Positions 14,201 through 21,627 of a stretch of DNA of 36,370 nucleotides are shown piece after piece (the stretch's first letter is position 1; every line of letters starts with the position of its first letter). The position numbers and the translations under genes were made by a program. The stretch is from assembly GCA_002328865.1 (NCBI GenBank), contig DCWO01000122.1, positions 1 to 36,370 of the forward strand, given 5' to 3'. Below the pieces are notes generated by a model. That model was not told where the DNA came from and searched no databases. It saw only the letters and a program-made list of their open reading frames with translations. The DNA comes from Dehalococcoidia bacterium UBA2160. GTDB lineage: Bacteria; Chloroflexota; Dehalococcoidia; Lucifugimonadales; UBA1123.

Positions 14201-15502
14201 ATGACCACACGGCTGCCCCTGGAGGGCGTCCGCGTCATGGACATGACCGTCGTCTGGGCAGGGCCCTACTGCACGACACTCTTAGCCGATATGGGCGCTG
14301 AAGTGATACGAATCGAGTCCATTCAGACGATGGGCCCGCCAACACGCACGGCAATGGCTCACCCCACCGACGGCTTCATGAAGAACGCGGCTGCCCATGT
14401 CGGCGGGGCGCCTGACAGAATCGCCGGAGCTCGACCGTGGAACCGCATGCCCCTTTTCAACGCGCACGCGCGCAACAAGCGGAGCATGACGGTCGACTTG
14501 CTAAAACCGGAAGGCATGGACGTCTTCAGGCGCCTGGTGGCCGTCAGCGACGTTCTCGTCGAGAACAACCCCACCGAGACGATGCAGAAACTCGGCATCT
14601 CGTACGACGAATTGCACCGCATCAACCCGCGGTTCATCATGCTTCGAATGCCAGCCTACGGCAACGACGGGCCGTATCAGAATCATCGTTCGTTGGGCAT
14701 TCACATCGAAGGAGTGATCGGGCACAGTCTCCTGCGCGGTTATACGGACATGGACCCGTCAGCCGCCTCGCAAGTGTTCATGGCCGATGCCGCCGCCGGC
14801 GCGGGCGGGGCCTTCGCCGTTGCAACAGCTTTGAACTACCGGAGCAGGTCCGGCGAAGGACAGCTCGTCGAGTTGTCCCAAGCAGAGAACGCCCTCCCCT
14901 TCCTTGGTGAAGCATTCATGGATCGCTCGATGAACGGACGAAGCCAGTCCACGCTCGGCAACCGGCACCCAACCGCGATCCAGGGCGTGTACCCGTGCGC
15001 GGGCGAAGACCGATGGGTCGCCGTCACAATCTTCGACGATCGCGACTGGGAGCTCTTCTGCACCGCCGTCGGAAACCCTGAGTGGACCACAGATCCACAG
15101 TTCGCCGATCATGCCTCGCGACGCGCGCGCCACGATGATCTCGACCGCTGCATCGCATCTTGGTCGGAGGGACGCACCCCTTACGAGGCGATGCACACCC
15201 TGCAAAGCCACGGAGTCGCCGCGGGGGCAGTCATGGACCAGCGAGACGCCGCCAACGATCCGCACCTAGCCGAACGCGCCATGTTCGAGCAGGCGACCCA
15301 GGAAGACGTCGGCGCGCATCTGTACCCCCGAGCTCCGTTCAAGATGTCGGAGAGCCCCGTCGGCATCAAACGCGGTCCGGTTCGCCTCGGCGAAGACAAC
15401 GAGTACGTCTACAAGACGTTGCTCGGTCTGTCAGACGAAGAGTACGCCGGCCTCGAGCGACAAGGCCACATAGGCATGGACTACGCTCCGCATATCCCAT
15501 AA
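14201..15502 (+). CDS. CaiB/BaiF-family (class III) CoA transferase
   Basis: 433 residues with the class III CoA-transferase pattern: RVMDMTVVWAGPYCTTLLAD, then GAEVIRIES, NKRSMTVDLLKPEG, DVLVENNPTETMQKLGISYD and the C-terminal RLGEDNEY. The expected catalytic Asp is present in FMADAAAGAGGAFAVATAL (about residues 190-208). It has an insertion after residue 45 (GPPTRTAMAHPTDGF and following) compared with the shorter neighbour. The likely role is activation of a carboxylic acid by CoA transfer for catabolism; the substrate cannot be read from sequence. The start ATG has AAGGGA 8 nt upstream. It is cotranscribed with the preceding CoA transferase (52-bp gap). Confidence 0.88.
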   Translation: MTTRLPLEGVRVMDMTVVWAGPYCTTLLADMGAEVIRIESIQTMGPPTRTAMAHPTDGFMKNAAAHVGGAPDRIAGARPWNRMPLFNAHARNKRSMTVDLLKPEGMDVFRRLVAVSDVLVENNPTETMQKLGISYDELHRINPRFIMLRMPAYGNDGPYQNHRSLGIHIEGVIGHSLLRGYTDMDPSAASQVFMADAAAGAGGAFAVATALNYRSRSGEGQLVELSQAENALPFLGEAFMDRSMNGRSQSTLGNRHPTAIQGVYPCAGEDRWVAVTIFDDRDWELFCTAVGNPEWTTDPQFADHASRRARHDDLDRCIASWSEGRTPYEAMHTLQSHGVAAGAVMDQRDAANDPHLAERAMFEQATQEDVGAHLYPRAPFKMSESPVGIKRGPVRLGEDNEYVYKTLLGLSDEEYAGLERQGHIGMDYAPHIP

Positions 15503-15846
15503 CGGCGCCCTCCCATCAGAATCGCCTAAACCGCCCCGCAAAGCATCCCCTCCCAACGGTATCTGTCCCTGAGGTTTCTCGCGTCGCTTCCGTCGCTTCC
15601 GTCCCTTCCCGCCCTGCCGTCTCCATCGCCTACATCGATCGACTGCCCGTCGACGCCCAACTTTTTGACCAGATTCGCCCACTCCACCGCCGATGCCTGT
15701 CCGAAAGTCAACCAATCATTATGCTACACATAACCGCTCGTTAACGGTATTGTCGGCCAGATGATACGACCGCGAGTCGCGCGTTGCTAATATCTAAATG
15801 AGATTGAAAACGGTGCAGGCCCTGAAAACGAATTGAGTATCAGCAC
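15503..15846. other. Gene-poor stretch with microrepeats
   Basis: No convincing gene is seen. A short tandem of 9-bp units (CGTCGCTTC, CGTCGCTTC, CGTCCCTTC) lies around 15582-15608. A related CGTCCCT-type sequence recurs near 28652-28678. TAATAT at 15788-15793 could be a -10 for the genes that follow. The A/T-rich part from 15700 on probably holds their promoter. Confidence 0.4.
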
Positions 15847-16056
15847 TTGGATACGGCCACCTACGAACAATCAAATCTGGCAATCCTAGAGCCAGGCAGC
15901 GCATCGACCGAGTCATCGGAATGGGTCACCAGGGCCATCCAAGACGCAGTCAGATGCCAGGGACATCCCCAGTGCAGTTGGGCAGATCGGTTCCTAAGTG
16001 CACGAACAGCGCGAAAACGAACGAATCTACGTGGGCGGGACGAGGAGCGAGCATGA
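15847..16056 (+). CDS. Possible small upstream ORF coupled to the exported protein
   Basis: A 69-codon frame opens at TTG 15847. It ends with a TGA that overlaps the ATG of the exported-protein gene by 4 nt, the usual sign of translational coupling. The product is polar, with one RCQGHPQCSW segment and a basic C-terminus (SARTARKRTNLRGRDEERA). No family is recognised. The ribosome binding site is weak and there is no ATG, so it may be only an open leader. Confidence 0.3.
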   Translation: MDTATYEQSNLAILEPGSASTESSEWVTRAIQDAVRCQGHPQCSWADRFLSARTARKRTNLRGRDEERA

Positions 16057-16535
16057 CGACGGAACTGTTGACAATTGGACTATCGCGATGGACCCTAGCG
16101 ATCGGCTTGTTGGCCGCGTTGGTACTAACTTTGGGCGGTTTGCAGACACGCTCCGCCAATGCCGAGACCGTCTGCTCCAACGCATCGCTCAGTGTTGATG
16201 TGATCACGAAGAACAACAAGAAGTACGTCCCAATCGACGTACAAGGCATGTCTGATCTCGGCGACGGCTTGACGTTGGACATCTTCAGTATTTATCAGGA
16301 TGAGCTGGTAGGTACTGGCAAGTTCGCTCCCGACGCCATAATTCTTGGCCCCGATGGCTTCGTAATACGAGCCGAGCGCGATGCCAAAGGAGACGGCCGC
16401 GTTTACGGCGTCATTATCCGAGTTCTCGACAGCAATGACGTGACAATCTGCTCAGAATCACTGCCGGTGAGCGTGCCTAAGGGCAACCATCCGGCCAGCG
16501 GCACCCCTCAGTACAACTCCACGGTGCCGGGTTGA
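16053..16535 (+). CDS. Hypothetical exported protein
   Basis: 160 residues. Residues 1-37 form a Sec signal peptide: a short N-region, the hydrophobic core LAIGLLAALVLTLGGL and a probable cleavage after SANA. The mature part is small, beta-rich and acidic, with two cysteines (about C41 and C137) that could form a disulfide. No known domain is recognised. ATG 16053 was chosen because GAGGAG lies about 5 nt upstream and the signal peptide begins just after it; a longer frame upstream lacks signal-peptide character. A GC-rich hairpin follows the gene. Confidence 0.65.
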   Translation: MTTELLTIGLSRWTLAIGLLAALVLTLGGLQTRSANAETVCSNASLSVDVITKNNKKYVPIDVQGMSDLGDGLTLDIFSIYQDELVGTGKFAPDAIILGPDGFVIRAERDAKGDGRVYGVIIRVLDSNDVTICSESLPVSVPKGNHPASGTPQYNSTVPG

Positions 16536-16614
16536 TGGGGCGTCCGATAAAGTGGCCAACGCTGACTGCTGATCATATGCCGTACGGCGCCTGACGACAA
16601 CATAGAACTTGAGC

Positions 16615-16645
16615 GGGGCCGGTCCTTTTCCTAGGGGCCGGCCCC
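16615..16645 (+). terminator. GC-rich hairpin after the exported-protein gene
   Basis: GGGGCCGG (16615-16622) pairs with CCGGCCCC (16638-16645) across a 15-nt loop. Only ATTTG follows, so it is a weak intrinsic terminator at best. It lies about 80 bp after the stop codon. Confidence 0.5.
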
Positions 16646-16783
16646 ATTTGTGTTCGAAATCAGTCATCAAGTCGGATGGTCCGCCGAACATGCCAGCAGG
16701 CGTTGCGATTGCTGTAGCGCCGGTTCGTGCCATCCGGTAAGATATTCCACGCGAACACACCAATTCCGATTCTGGAGACGGCA

Positions 16784-17848
16784 ATGGTCAGATTAGCGGT
16801 AATACCGGGAGACGGCATCAGCAGCGAGGTCGTCCCGGAAGCGGTCAAGACACTCGAAGCAGCCAGTGAGATCTACGAATACTCCCTCGAATACGAGACG
16901 TTCGACTTCGGCGTCGAACGATACCTGCGAACCGGCCAGGCGGTCCCTGACGACTTCGATGACTTCATCCGCAGCCTGCCGGACAAGTTCGACGCCGCCC
17001 TCTTTGGAGCCGGGGGAACCGACCCACGAGTGCCGACAGGAATCAGCGCTCAGCCCGTCCTGCACGGTCTGCGTCGAGGACTGGATCTGTACGCAAACGT
17101 CCGCCCTTCCCGCCTGCTCAGCGACGACCTGACCCCGCTCAAGGGCAAGACCAGCGACGACATCGACTTCGTCGTCATCCGCGAAAACACCGAGGGTTAC
17201 GAGTCCGGCACCGCGGGCAACTTCAAGGTGGGCACACCCGACGAAGTCGAAATCAGGCCCGAATACAACACCCGCAAGGGCGTCAGCCGCATCCTCGAGT
17301 TCGCATTCGAGCACACCCAACGTCTGGGCCGAACGAATCTGGCCATGGCCGAGAAAGGATTGCCCGACGGCCTATGGTCTCGCACCTTCGCCGACGTCTC
17401 GGCTCGATACCCCGACATCGAGGCGCGTCACGTGCACGTCGACACCCTCGCGTACCTCATCGTCACGGCGCCCGAGACTCTGAGCGTAATCGTCGCCGAA
17501 AACAGAGCCGGAGACATCCTCAGCGATCTGGGCGGCGCCATCCAGGGCAGCCGAGGGCTGGCTTACTCGGGTTGTTTCAATCCCGAGCACGAGTTCGCCT
17601 ACTTCGAGCCCGTCCACGGCACCGCGCCCGACATCGTTGGCCGGGGCATCGCAAACCCAATCGCAAGCATCATGGCCGCCCGCATGATGCTCGAGTTCCG
17701 CGGCCACCAGCAAGCCGCCGACGCCATCGAGCAAGCCGTCCGAGCCGCCATATCTACAGGGGCGGTGACACGTGACCTCGGCGGCAGGAACTCCACGGCG
17801 CAAGTCGGCGACGCCGTGCGCGAGGCGCTGCGTAACCCGAATCGCTAG
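16784..17848 (+). CDS. Isocitrate/isopropylmalate dehydrogenase family protein (beta-decarboxylating)
   Basis: 354 residues. The family oxidises and decarboxylates 2-hydroxyacids with a 3-carboxyl group (isocitrate, isopropylmalate, malate, tartrate) using NAD(P)+ and Mg2+/Mn2+. Visible motifs are VRLAVIPGDGISSEVVPEA at the start, YANVRPSRLL, VVIRENTEGYESG, TRKGVSRILEFAFEHTQR, ENRAGDILSDLGGAIQG and PVHGTAPDIVGRGIANP. RENTEGY points to the isocitrate/tartrate/malate side and away from classical LeuB. The Tyr normally found near AEKG as general acid is not obvious, so substrate and even activity are uncertain. ATG 16784 has GGAG 7 nt upstream. The gene stands alone, convergent with the MFS gene. 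Confidence 0.85.
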   Translation: MVRLAVIPGDGISSEVVPEAVKTLEAASEIYEYSLEYETFDFGVERYLRTGQAVPDDFDDFIRSLPDKFDAALFGAGGTDPRVPTGISAQPVLHGLRRGLDLYANVRPSRLLSDDLTPLKGKTSDDIDFVVIRENTEGYESGTAGNFKVGTPDEVEIRPEYNTRKGVSRILEFAFEHTQRLGRTNLAMAEKGLPDGLWSRTFADVSARYPDIEARHVHVDTLAYLIVTAPETLSVIVAENRAGDILSDLGGAIQGSRGLAYSGCFNPEHEFAYFEPVHGTAPDIVGRGIANPIASIMAARMMLEFRGHQQAADAIEQAVRAAISTGAVTRDLGGRNSTAQVGDAVREALRNPNR

Positions 17849-17961
17849 CCCGCTGGCGCCGGTGCAGCATACGCATTCCCAGGCGCGGAGTTCGCCCGCA
17901 ACGCTGCTTCTTCCGCTCGCCAACGTCCCGATGCGTCGGGGCGATCGTTGTGTTGGGATTT

Positions 17962-17988
17962 CCGTTCGTGGTGAGCCTGTCGAACCAC
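17962..17988. repeat. Dispersed REP-like repeat, copy 1
   Basis: A 27-bp sequence beginning CCGTTCGTGGTGAGCC and ending TGTCGAACCAC. An identical copy is at 31752-31778. It contains the nested inverted repeats GTTCG/CGAAC and GTGGT/ACCAC. It lies between two convergent genes, a typical REP position. From memory, related TTCG...CGAA elements are widespread in bacterial genomes. Confidence 0.75.
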
Positions 17989-18012
17989 ACGTTCGCTCCA
18001 ACACAACGCGAT

Positions 18013-19281
18013 TCATGCCACGAGCTTCCGACTCGGAACATTCGCCCGCTCATGATTCATCGGCGCGAGTAACACCAGCGCCATTGCCACGACGGTCAAT
18101 CCGCCGGCATAGCAATACACCGATCCGTAGCCGCCGAGGTTGTCGATCACCAGAAATGCGAGGAACGGTGACGCGACCCCCAGAATGCCGTTCAGGCCGA
18201 AGATCAATCCCACCGCCGTCGCCTCGGTTCCCTCGCCTGCCACGTCCAGCACCGCGGCCTGGATCACCTGGTGCAGTGCGAAGCTGAATAACCCCATCCC
18301 GGCGAACACCAGGACCAAGAACGCACCGTCTCCTGCGACTCCCACAAGCAACGCGAGCGCCGACGCCAGCGCGAACCCAGGCGCCAGGACGGCCTTCCTG
18401 CCGAACCTGTCGGACAACGTCCCGAGAATCGGCGCGGAGACGATCCCCATGCCGCTCAGCAACGAATAGTGGATGCCGGCGGACAGGTGTCCTTTCCCGA
18501 GCGTCTCCTCAAGATAAAAGGGCGACCACGCGAACACCGCGTCCAGCCCGATGCCCCTGAGCGTCGCCGCGAGCACCAGCATGATGACGACCGGCTTTTT
18601 GATGAGTGCCGACACATCCCGCAACTGAGTTCTGAGTGCGCGACGTTCCTGGACGCCAAAGCGCCCTACGTTCCGGAGAGTCAACCACACAACGACGCCG
18701 ACCAGCAGCAGGGGCGCCGCATACGAAAAGAACACGCGTCGCCACGATCCCAGCAACCCCAGCATGGCCGTGGCGATCACAGGGCCGAGCACGTTGCCGA
18801 CATTGGCGCCGAAGCCGTGAATCGACAACGCGAAACCTCGCCTATCCGGAAATATCTGCGACAGGGACGCGCTCGACGGCAGGTGCCACAACGCGCCTGG
18901 AATAGACCCCAGAAACACCACGACGATCAGAATTTCGTAGTTGGGAACGGCGCCTGTCAACGCGAACATCAACCCGGCCATGAGCATGCATCCAGTCAAC
19001 ATCACGCCCCAATGGCGTTTCAGCATGTCCACCGCCAATCCGCCGCCCAGATTCACTATGCCGAAGCCCGCGAATCGAAATGCCCACAAAACCGAAACCT
19101 GGAAGTCGCTCAAACCCAGCGCGGTCGAGATGGTTGGCATCAGCACCGGGAACCCTTGGTCCGCGGAGTGAGATACGCCGTGCGCCATGGACATGTTGCC
19201 CAAGACCAATCCGCGATTGCCCGGGTAGGGCTGTCGGGCTCTGTCAGGCAACTCTATGTGATCGTGCTCGTCAGGTTGCAT
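18013..19281 (-). CDS. Major facilitator superfamily transporter
   Basis: 422 residues with about 12 hydrophobic segments and the MFS loop signatures DMLKRHWG (between TM2 and TM3) and SDRFGRKAVL (between TM8 and TM9). It resembles proton-driven organic-anion or monocarboxylate permeases in general layout; the substrate is unknown. A short polar N-terminal tail precedes the first membrane segment. ATG 19281 was chosen because a promoter (TTGTTG-17-TACAAT) lies directly upstream, placing the transcript start within a few bases of this ATG. An in-frame GTG at 19305 would lie inside the promoter. It is divergent from the nitroreductase gene. Confidence 0.85.
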   Translation of the reverse strand: MQPDEHDHIELPDRARQPYPGNRGLVLGNMSMAHGVSHSADQGFPVLMPTISTALGLSDFQVSVLWAFRFAGFGIVNLGGGLAVDMLKRHWGVMLTGCMLMAGLMFALTGAVPNYEILIVVVFLGSIPGALWHLPSSASLSQIFPDRRGFALSIHGFGANVGNVLGPVIATAMLGLLGSWRRVFFSYAAPLLLVGVVVWLTLRNVGRFGVQERRALRTQLRDVSALIKKPVVIMLVLAATLRGIGLDAVFAWSPFYLEETLGKGHLSAGIHYSLLSGMGIVSAPILGTLSDRFGRKAVLAPGFALASALALLVGVAGDGAFLVLVFAGMGLFSFALHQVIQAAVLDVAGEGTEATAVGLIFGLNGILGVASPFLAFLVIDNLGGYGSVYCYAGGLTVVAMALVLLAPMNHERANVPSRKLVA

Positions 19282-19289
19282 GCCCGAGG

Positions 19290-19318
19290 ATTGTACGGCC
19301 TGCACTGCTCGTCAACAA
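19290..19318 (-). promoter_or_regulatory. Promoter of the MFS gene (probably leaderless mRNA)
   Basis: On the minus strand TTGTTG (19313-19318) and TACAAT (19290-19295) are 17 bp apart. The predicted start is 6-8 nt downstream, that is at or next to ATG 19281. There is no Shine-Dalgarno, which fits a leaderless message. Confidence 0.55.
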
Positions 19319-19412
19319 GCCGTTTCGGACTTCTCTGGCGCGGCTTTGATCGCTGTTCGATTGCTGGTAACCTATGCACGAGGACACATGCCAAGGAGCG
19401 AGGAGGCAGATG

Positions 19413-19934
19413 ATGGAAGTATTTGACGCGGTGCAGACGAGGCTAACCGTGCGTCAATTCAAGTCCGACCCGGTGCCGGACGATGTTGTGATGAAACTGC
19501 TTCGGGCAGGCCAGTGGGCGCCGAGTTCGCGAAACCTGCAGCCGTGGCACTTCATCGTGGTTCGAGACCGAGACATGCTCAGGCAGATCGGCGGAATCGC
19601 GACCAGCGGCAGCTTCGTTTCGGAAGCGCCGATGGCCATAGCGATCGCGATGGACAACGCTGACCGATCGGAACTGGACGCGGGACGAGCCCTTCAGCAG
19701 ATGGAACTCGTCGCCTGGGACGAGGGGTTGGGCACTTGCTTCGTTGGCCTGCGGGTCGAAGAGCAGAACCGCAAAATCAAAGAACTGTTGGGCATCCCCG
19801 AAGGCATGGACCTCATCACGGTCTTGCCTTTCGGATATCGAGACGACAACGTCCGCGGCACACGGCGACGACGCGAGGCTCTGTCCGGCATGGCCCACTC
19901 AGAGCGCTTCGGCGAGGCGTACCCCGAAGGGTAG
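19413..19934 (+). CDS. Nitroreductase-family FMN protein
   Basis: 173 residues. The nitroreductase fold shows in MEVFDAVQTRLTVRQFK at the start, then LLRAGQWAPSSRNLQPWHF (FMN phosphate and ring contacts), AGRALQQMELVAWDEGLGTC and the late PFGYRDD. Members use NAD(P)H and FMN to reduce nitro groups, quinones or enones, or have narrower roles such as iodotyrosine dehalogenation. The substrate is not evident. Two adjacent ATGs exist; AGGAGG ends 3 nt before the first and 6 nt before the second, so 19413 is preferred. It is divergent from the MFS gene and convergent with the FAH-family gene. Confidence 0.88.
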   Translation: MEVFDAVQTRLTVRQFKSDPVPDDVVMKLLRAGQWAPSSRNLQPWHFIVVRDRDMLRQIGGIATSGSFVSEAPMAIAIAMDNADRSELDAGRALQQMELVAWDEGLGTCFVGLRVEEQNRKIKELLGIPEGMDLITVLPFGYRDDNVRGTRRRREALSGMAHSERFGEAYPEG

Positions 19935-19977
19935 CCTTTCGAGTCCGGTCGGCCAGTCGCGCCGATCTAGACGGGAT

Positions 19978-20925
19978 CTACAGCGGCCGTACCTTGGCGC
20001 CCGGACCGCCGGCGCTCTCTCGTATGTCCGTGGCCGTCGCTTCGTCCACGCCTCTGGCCCAAACCCGTTTGAGCCGGTCGGTTACCTGGAACGAAAATCT
20101 GCCAATGCTCTCGATCTCGATTTCGATGTTGTCGCCGTCCTGCATCGCCCCGAGTCCCTGGTGGTTGGTCCCGATGAAGAACATGTCACCGGGGGCAACC
20201 GACTCCATCGCCGTCGCGAACTCGATTGACTCGGCAATAGAGTGGGCCAGGTCGTCGGTGTTGTAGTTGACTCGGAGCTCGTCGTTCACCCGCAACTGCA
20301 CTTGGAGGTGGTGCGGATCAACGATTTCGTCCTTGGTCGCGATGCAGGGACCGATCGGAGCAAACGTGTCGTAGGATTTGTGCGGTGCGATCGGCAACTC
20401 GGTCGTGGGCCTCGGAGGACGCGGACCGCCCGTGTAGATGCGAGCAGACACGTCGACTCCACACAGATATCCGAATACGGAGTCCGTGGCGTCGGCCTGT
20501 TTGATGTCCTTGCCGCCGCGCCCGAATACCGCCACTAACTCCGCCTCGTGGTGGAAGATGTTGGCGTCCACGTCCGGAAGCTCGACGGCGCCGCCTGGGC
20601 CGATAATGGCGCTTTGTGCTTTCCGGAAGCCCCACATTGGCTCCGGGTTCCTGGCGCCGAACTCCCGATAGTTTCCCCCCATGCACAGGATCTTGTTGGG
20701 GAGCGGCAGCGGAGCCTCCAGAGTCACGTCGGCAAGTCCAATCACGTCGCCTTCATGCTCCATACGCGACAGCTCCGGTCGAAGCTCTTCTATGCGAACG
20801 ATGACGGCCTCCATCGCCTCCTGCCCGCGAACGGCTCCGCCAGGATCGACCGCCAGGCTGATGTCGATCACGCCTTCATCTCGGAGCAGGCCCGGACGCC
20901 CGTCATTGAACAATACGAACTTCAT
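19978..20925 (-). CDS. Fumarylacetoacetate hydrolase (FAH) family protein
   Basis: 315 residues. The C-terminal FAH domain begins near 78 (ILCMGGNYREFGAR). Metal-site acids are seen in IFHHEAELVAVFGRGGKDI, with partner segments FGYLCGVDVSAR and KSYDTFAPIGPCIAT. The N-terminal ~70 residues are the usual small cap domain. Members cleave C-C bonds of diketo acids or decarboxylate or hydrate related oxo acids, often in aromatic breakdown. The first metal acid lies in HHEAE where many members have the E-x-E pattern, so the site looks intact. A strong AGGAGG lies 5 nt before ATG 20925. It is a single gene facing the nitroreductase. Confidence 0.87.
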   Translation of the reverse strand: MKFVLFNDGRPGLLRDEGVIDISLAVDPGGAVRGQEAMEAVIVRIEELRPELSRMEHEGDVIGLADVTLEAPLPLPNKILCMGGNYREFGARNPEPMWGFRKAQSAIIGPGGAVELPDVDANIFHHEAELVAVFGRGGKDIKQADATDSVFGYLCGVDVSARIYTGGPRPPRPTTELPIAPHKSYDTFAPIGPCIATKDEIVDPHHLQVQLRVNDELRVNYNTDDLAHSIAESIEFATAMESVAPGDMFFIGTNHQGLGAMQDGDNIEIEIESIGRFSFQVTDRLKRVWARGVDEATATDIRESAGGPGAKVRPL

Positions 20926-21079
20926 GACATCCTCCTGTTTGTATCGACATCATCTTGAGCGGTCCAACGGGAGTTGAACTTCGCGCCGGTTCCGTCGACG
21001 GCATCTGGCGGTGTGCGCCGCCAATATCCGACGATTCGCCATCGGCTTAACACTGATCCCGATGCCCTGAAAATCACAA

Positions 21080-21122
21080 ATAGCCGCCTCGCCACTGCAA
21101 ACGTGCACGGCGAGACGGCTAT
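21080..21122 (-). terminator. Hairpin terminator of the leftward thiolase/OB-fold operon
   Basis: ATAGCCG-C-CTCGCC (21080-21093) pairs with GGCGAG-A-CGGCTAT (21109-21122), a 14-bp stem with one mismatch and a 15-nt loop. On the minus strand it is followed by TTGTGATTTTC, a modest U-rich tail. It lies 29 bp after the OB-fold gene. Confidence 0.65.
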
Positions 21123-21150
21123 CGGTCGCTGCTGAGTTCGCTCCTACCCC

Positions 21151-21567
21151 TTATGCGGGTTTGAACTTGGGAAGCGTGATCGCATCGGTAACGTCGTCGA
21201 AAACCACCTCGAGCGCCATGCCGATAGACAAGTTTTCCGGCGTCGGGTCGTCGATGACAACGTTCGTCGCCATGATCGGCCCTTCCTCGAGCTCGACCAT
21301 CGCGGGCACGAACGGCACGTCGTCGCGGAAGCCCGGGTGCGGTGCACGATGGACGATGGCGAACGTGTACAGGCTGGCCTTGCCACTTGCCTGGACCCAC
21401 GACGTGTTCTTCGAGAAGCAGCACGGCGAGATGTCGCGCGGGTAGAAGTAAGGAGTGCCGCAGTCGTCGCAGTTGCGCAACCAGAGCTCGTGTTCTTTGG
21501 CTTTATCCCAGTAGTAGTCCGACTCGCCCTGGGGAGTCGGCAGGGGTTTGTTGTAACCTTGTGTCAT
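21151..21567 (-). CDS. OB-fold, zinc-ribbon (DUF35) acyl-CoA-associated protein
   Basis: 138 residues. An N-terminal rubredoxin-like zinc ribbon (C33, C36, C49, C50) is followed by an OB-fold with the family's YTFAIVHRAPHPGF and VPAMVELEEG segments. DUF35 proteins are partners of thiolase-like enzymes: in steroid side-chain aldolases (Ltp2 with the ChsH2 DUF35 domain) and in archaeal thiolase/HMG-CoA synthase complexes they hold the CoA-ester. The thiolase-like gene lies directly upstream (60-bp gap) on the same strand. The second metal pair is C-C where many members have CPxC, so zinc binding may be altered. The ATG is preceded by AGGAGAA. Confidence 0.85.
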   Translation of the reverse strand: MTQGYNKPLPTPQGESDYYWDKAKEHELWLRNCDDCGTPYFYPRDISPCCFSKNTSWVQASGKASLYTFAIVHRAPHPGFRDDVPFVPAMVELEEGPIMATNVVIDDPTPENLSIGMALEVVFDDVTDAITLPKFKPA

Positions 21568-21627
21568 TATGTTCTCCTGGTCAGGCGTTTATTCGATGAG
21601 TTCCTGCCGATAACCCGCTGATGCGGG

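Noticed and set aside
15581..15610. Tandem CGTCGCTTC-like units as a CRISPR-like or minisatellite array
   Set aside because: Only three 9-bp units without spacers; simple low-complexity sequence.
18469..19413. 314-codon plus-strand frame over the MFS gene
   Set aside because: Gln/Arg/His-rich translation typical of an antisense shadow; the opposite strand encodes a clear 12-segment transporter.
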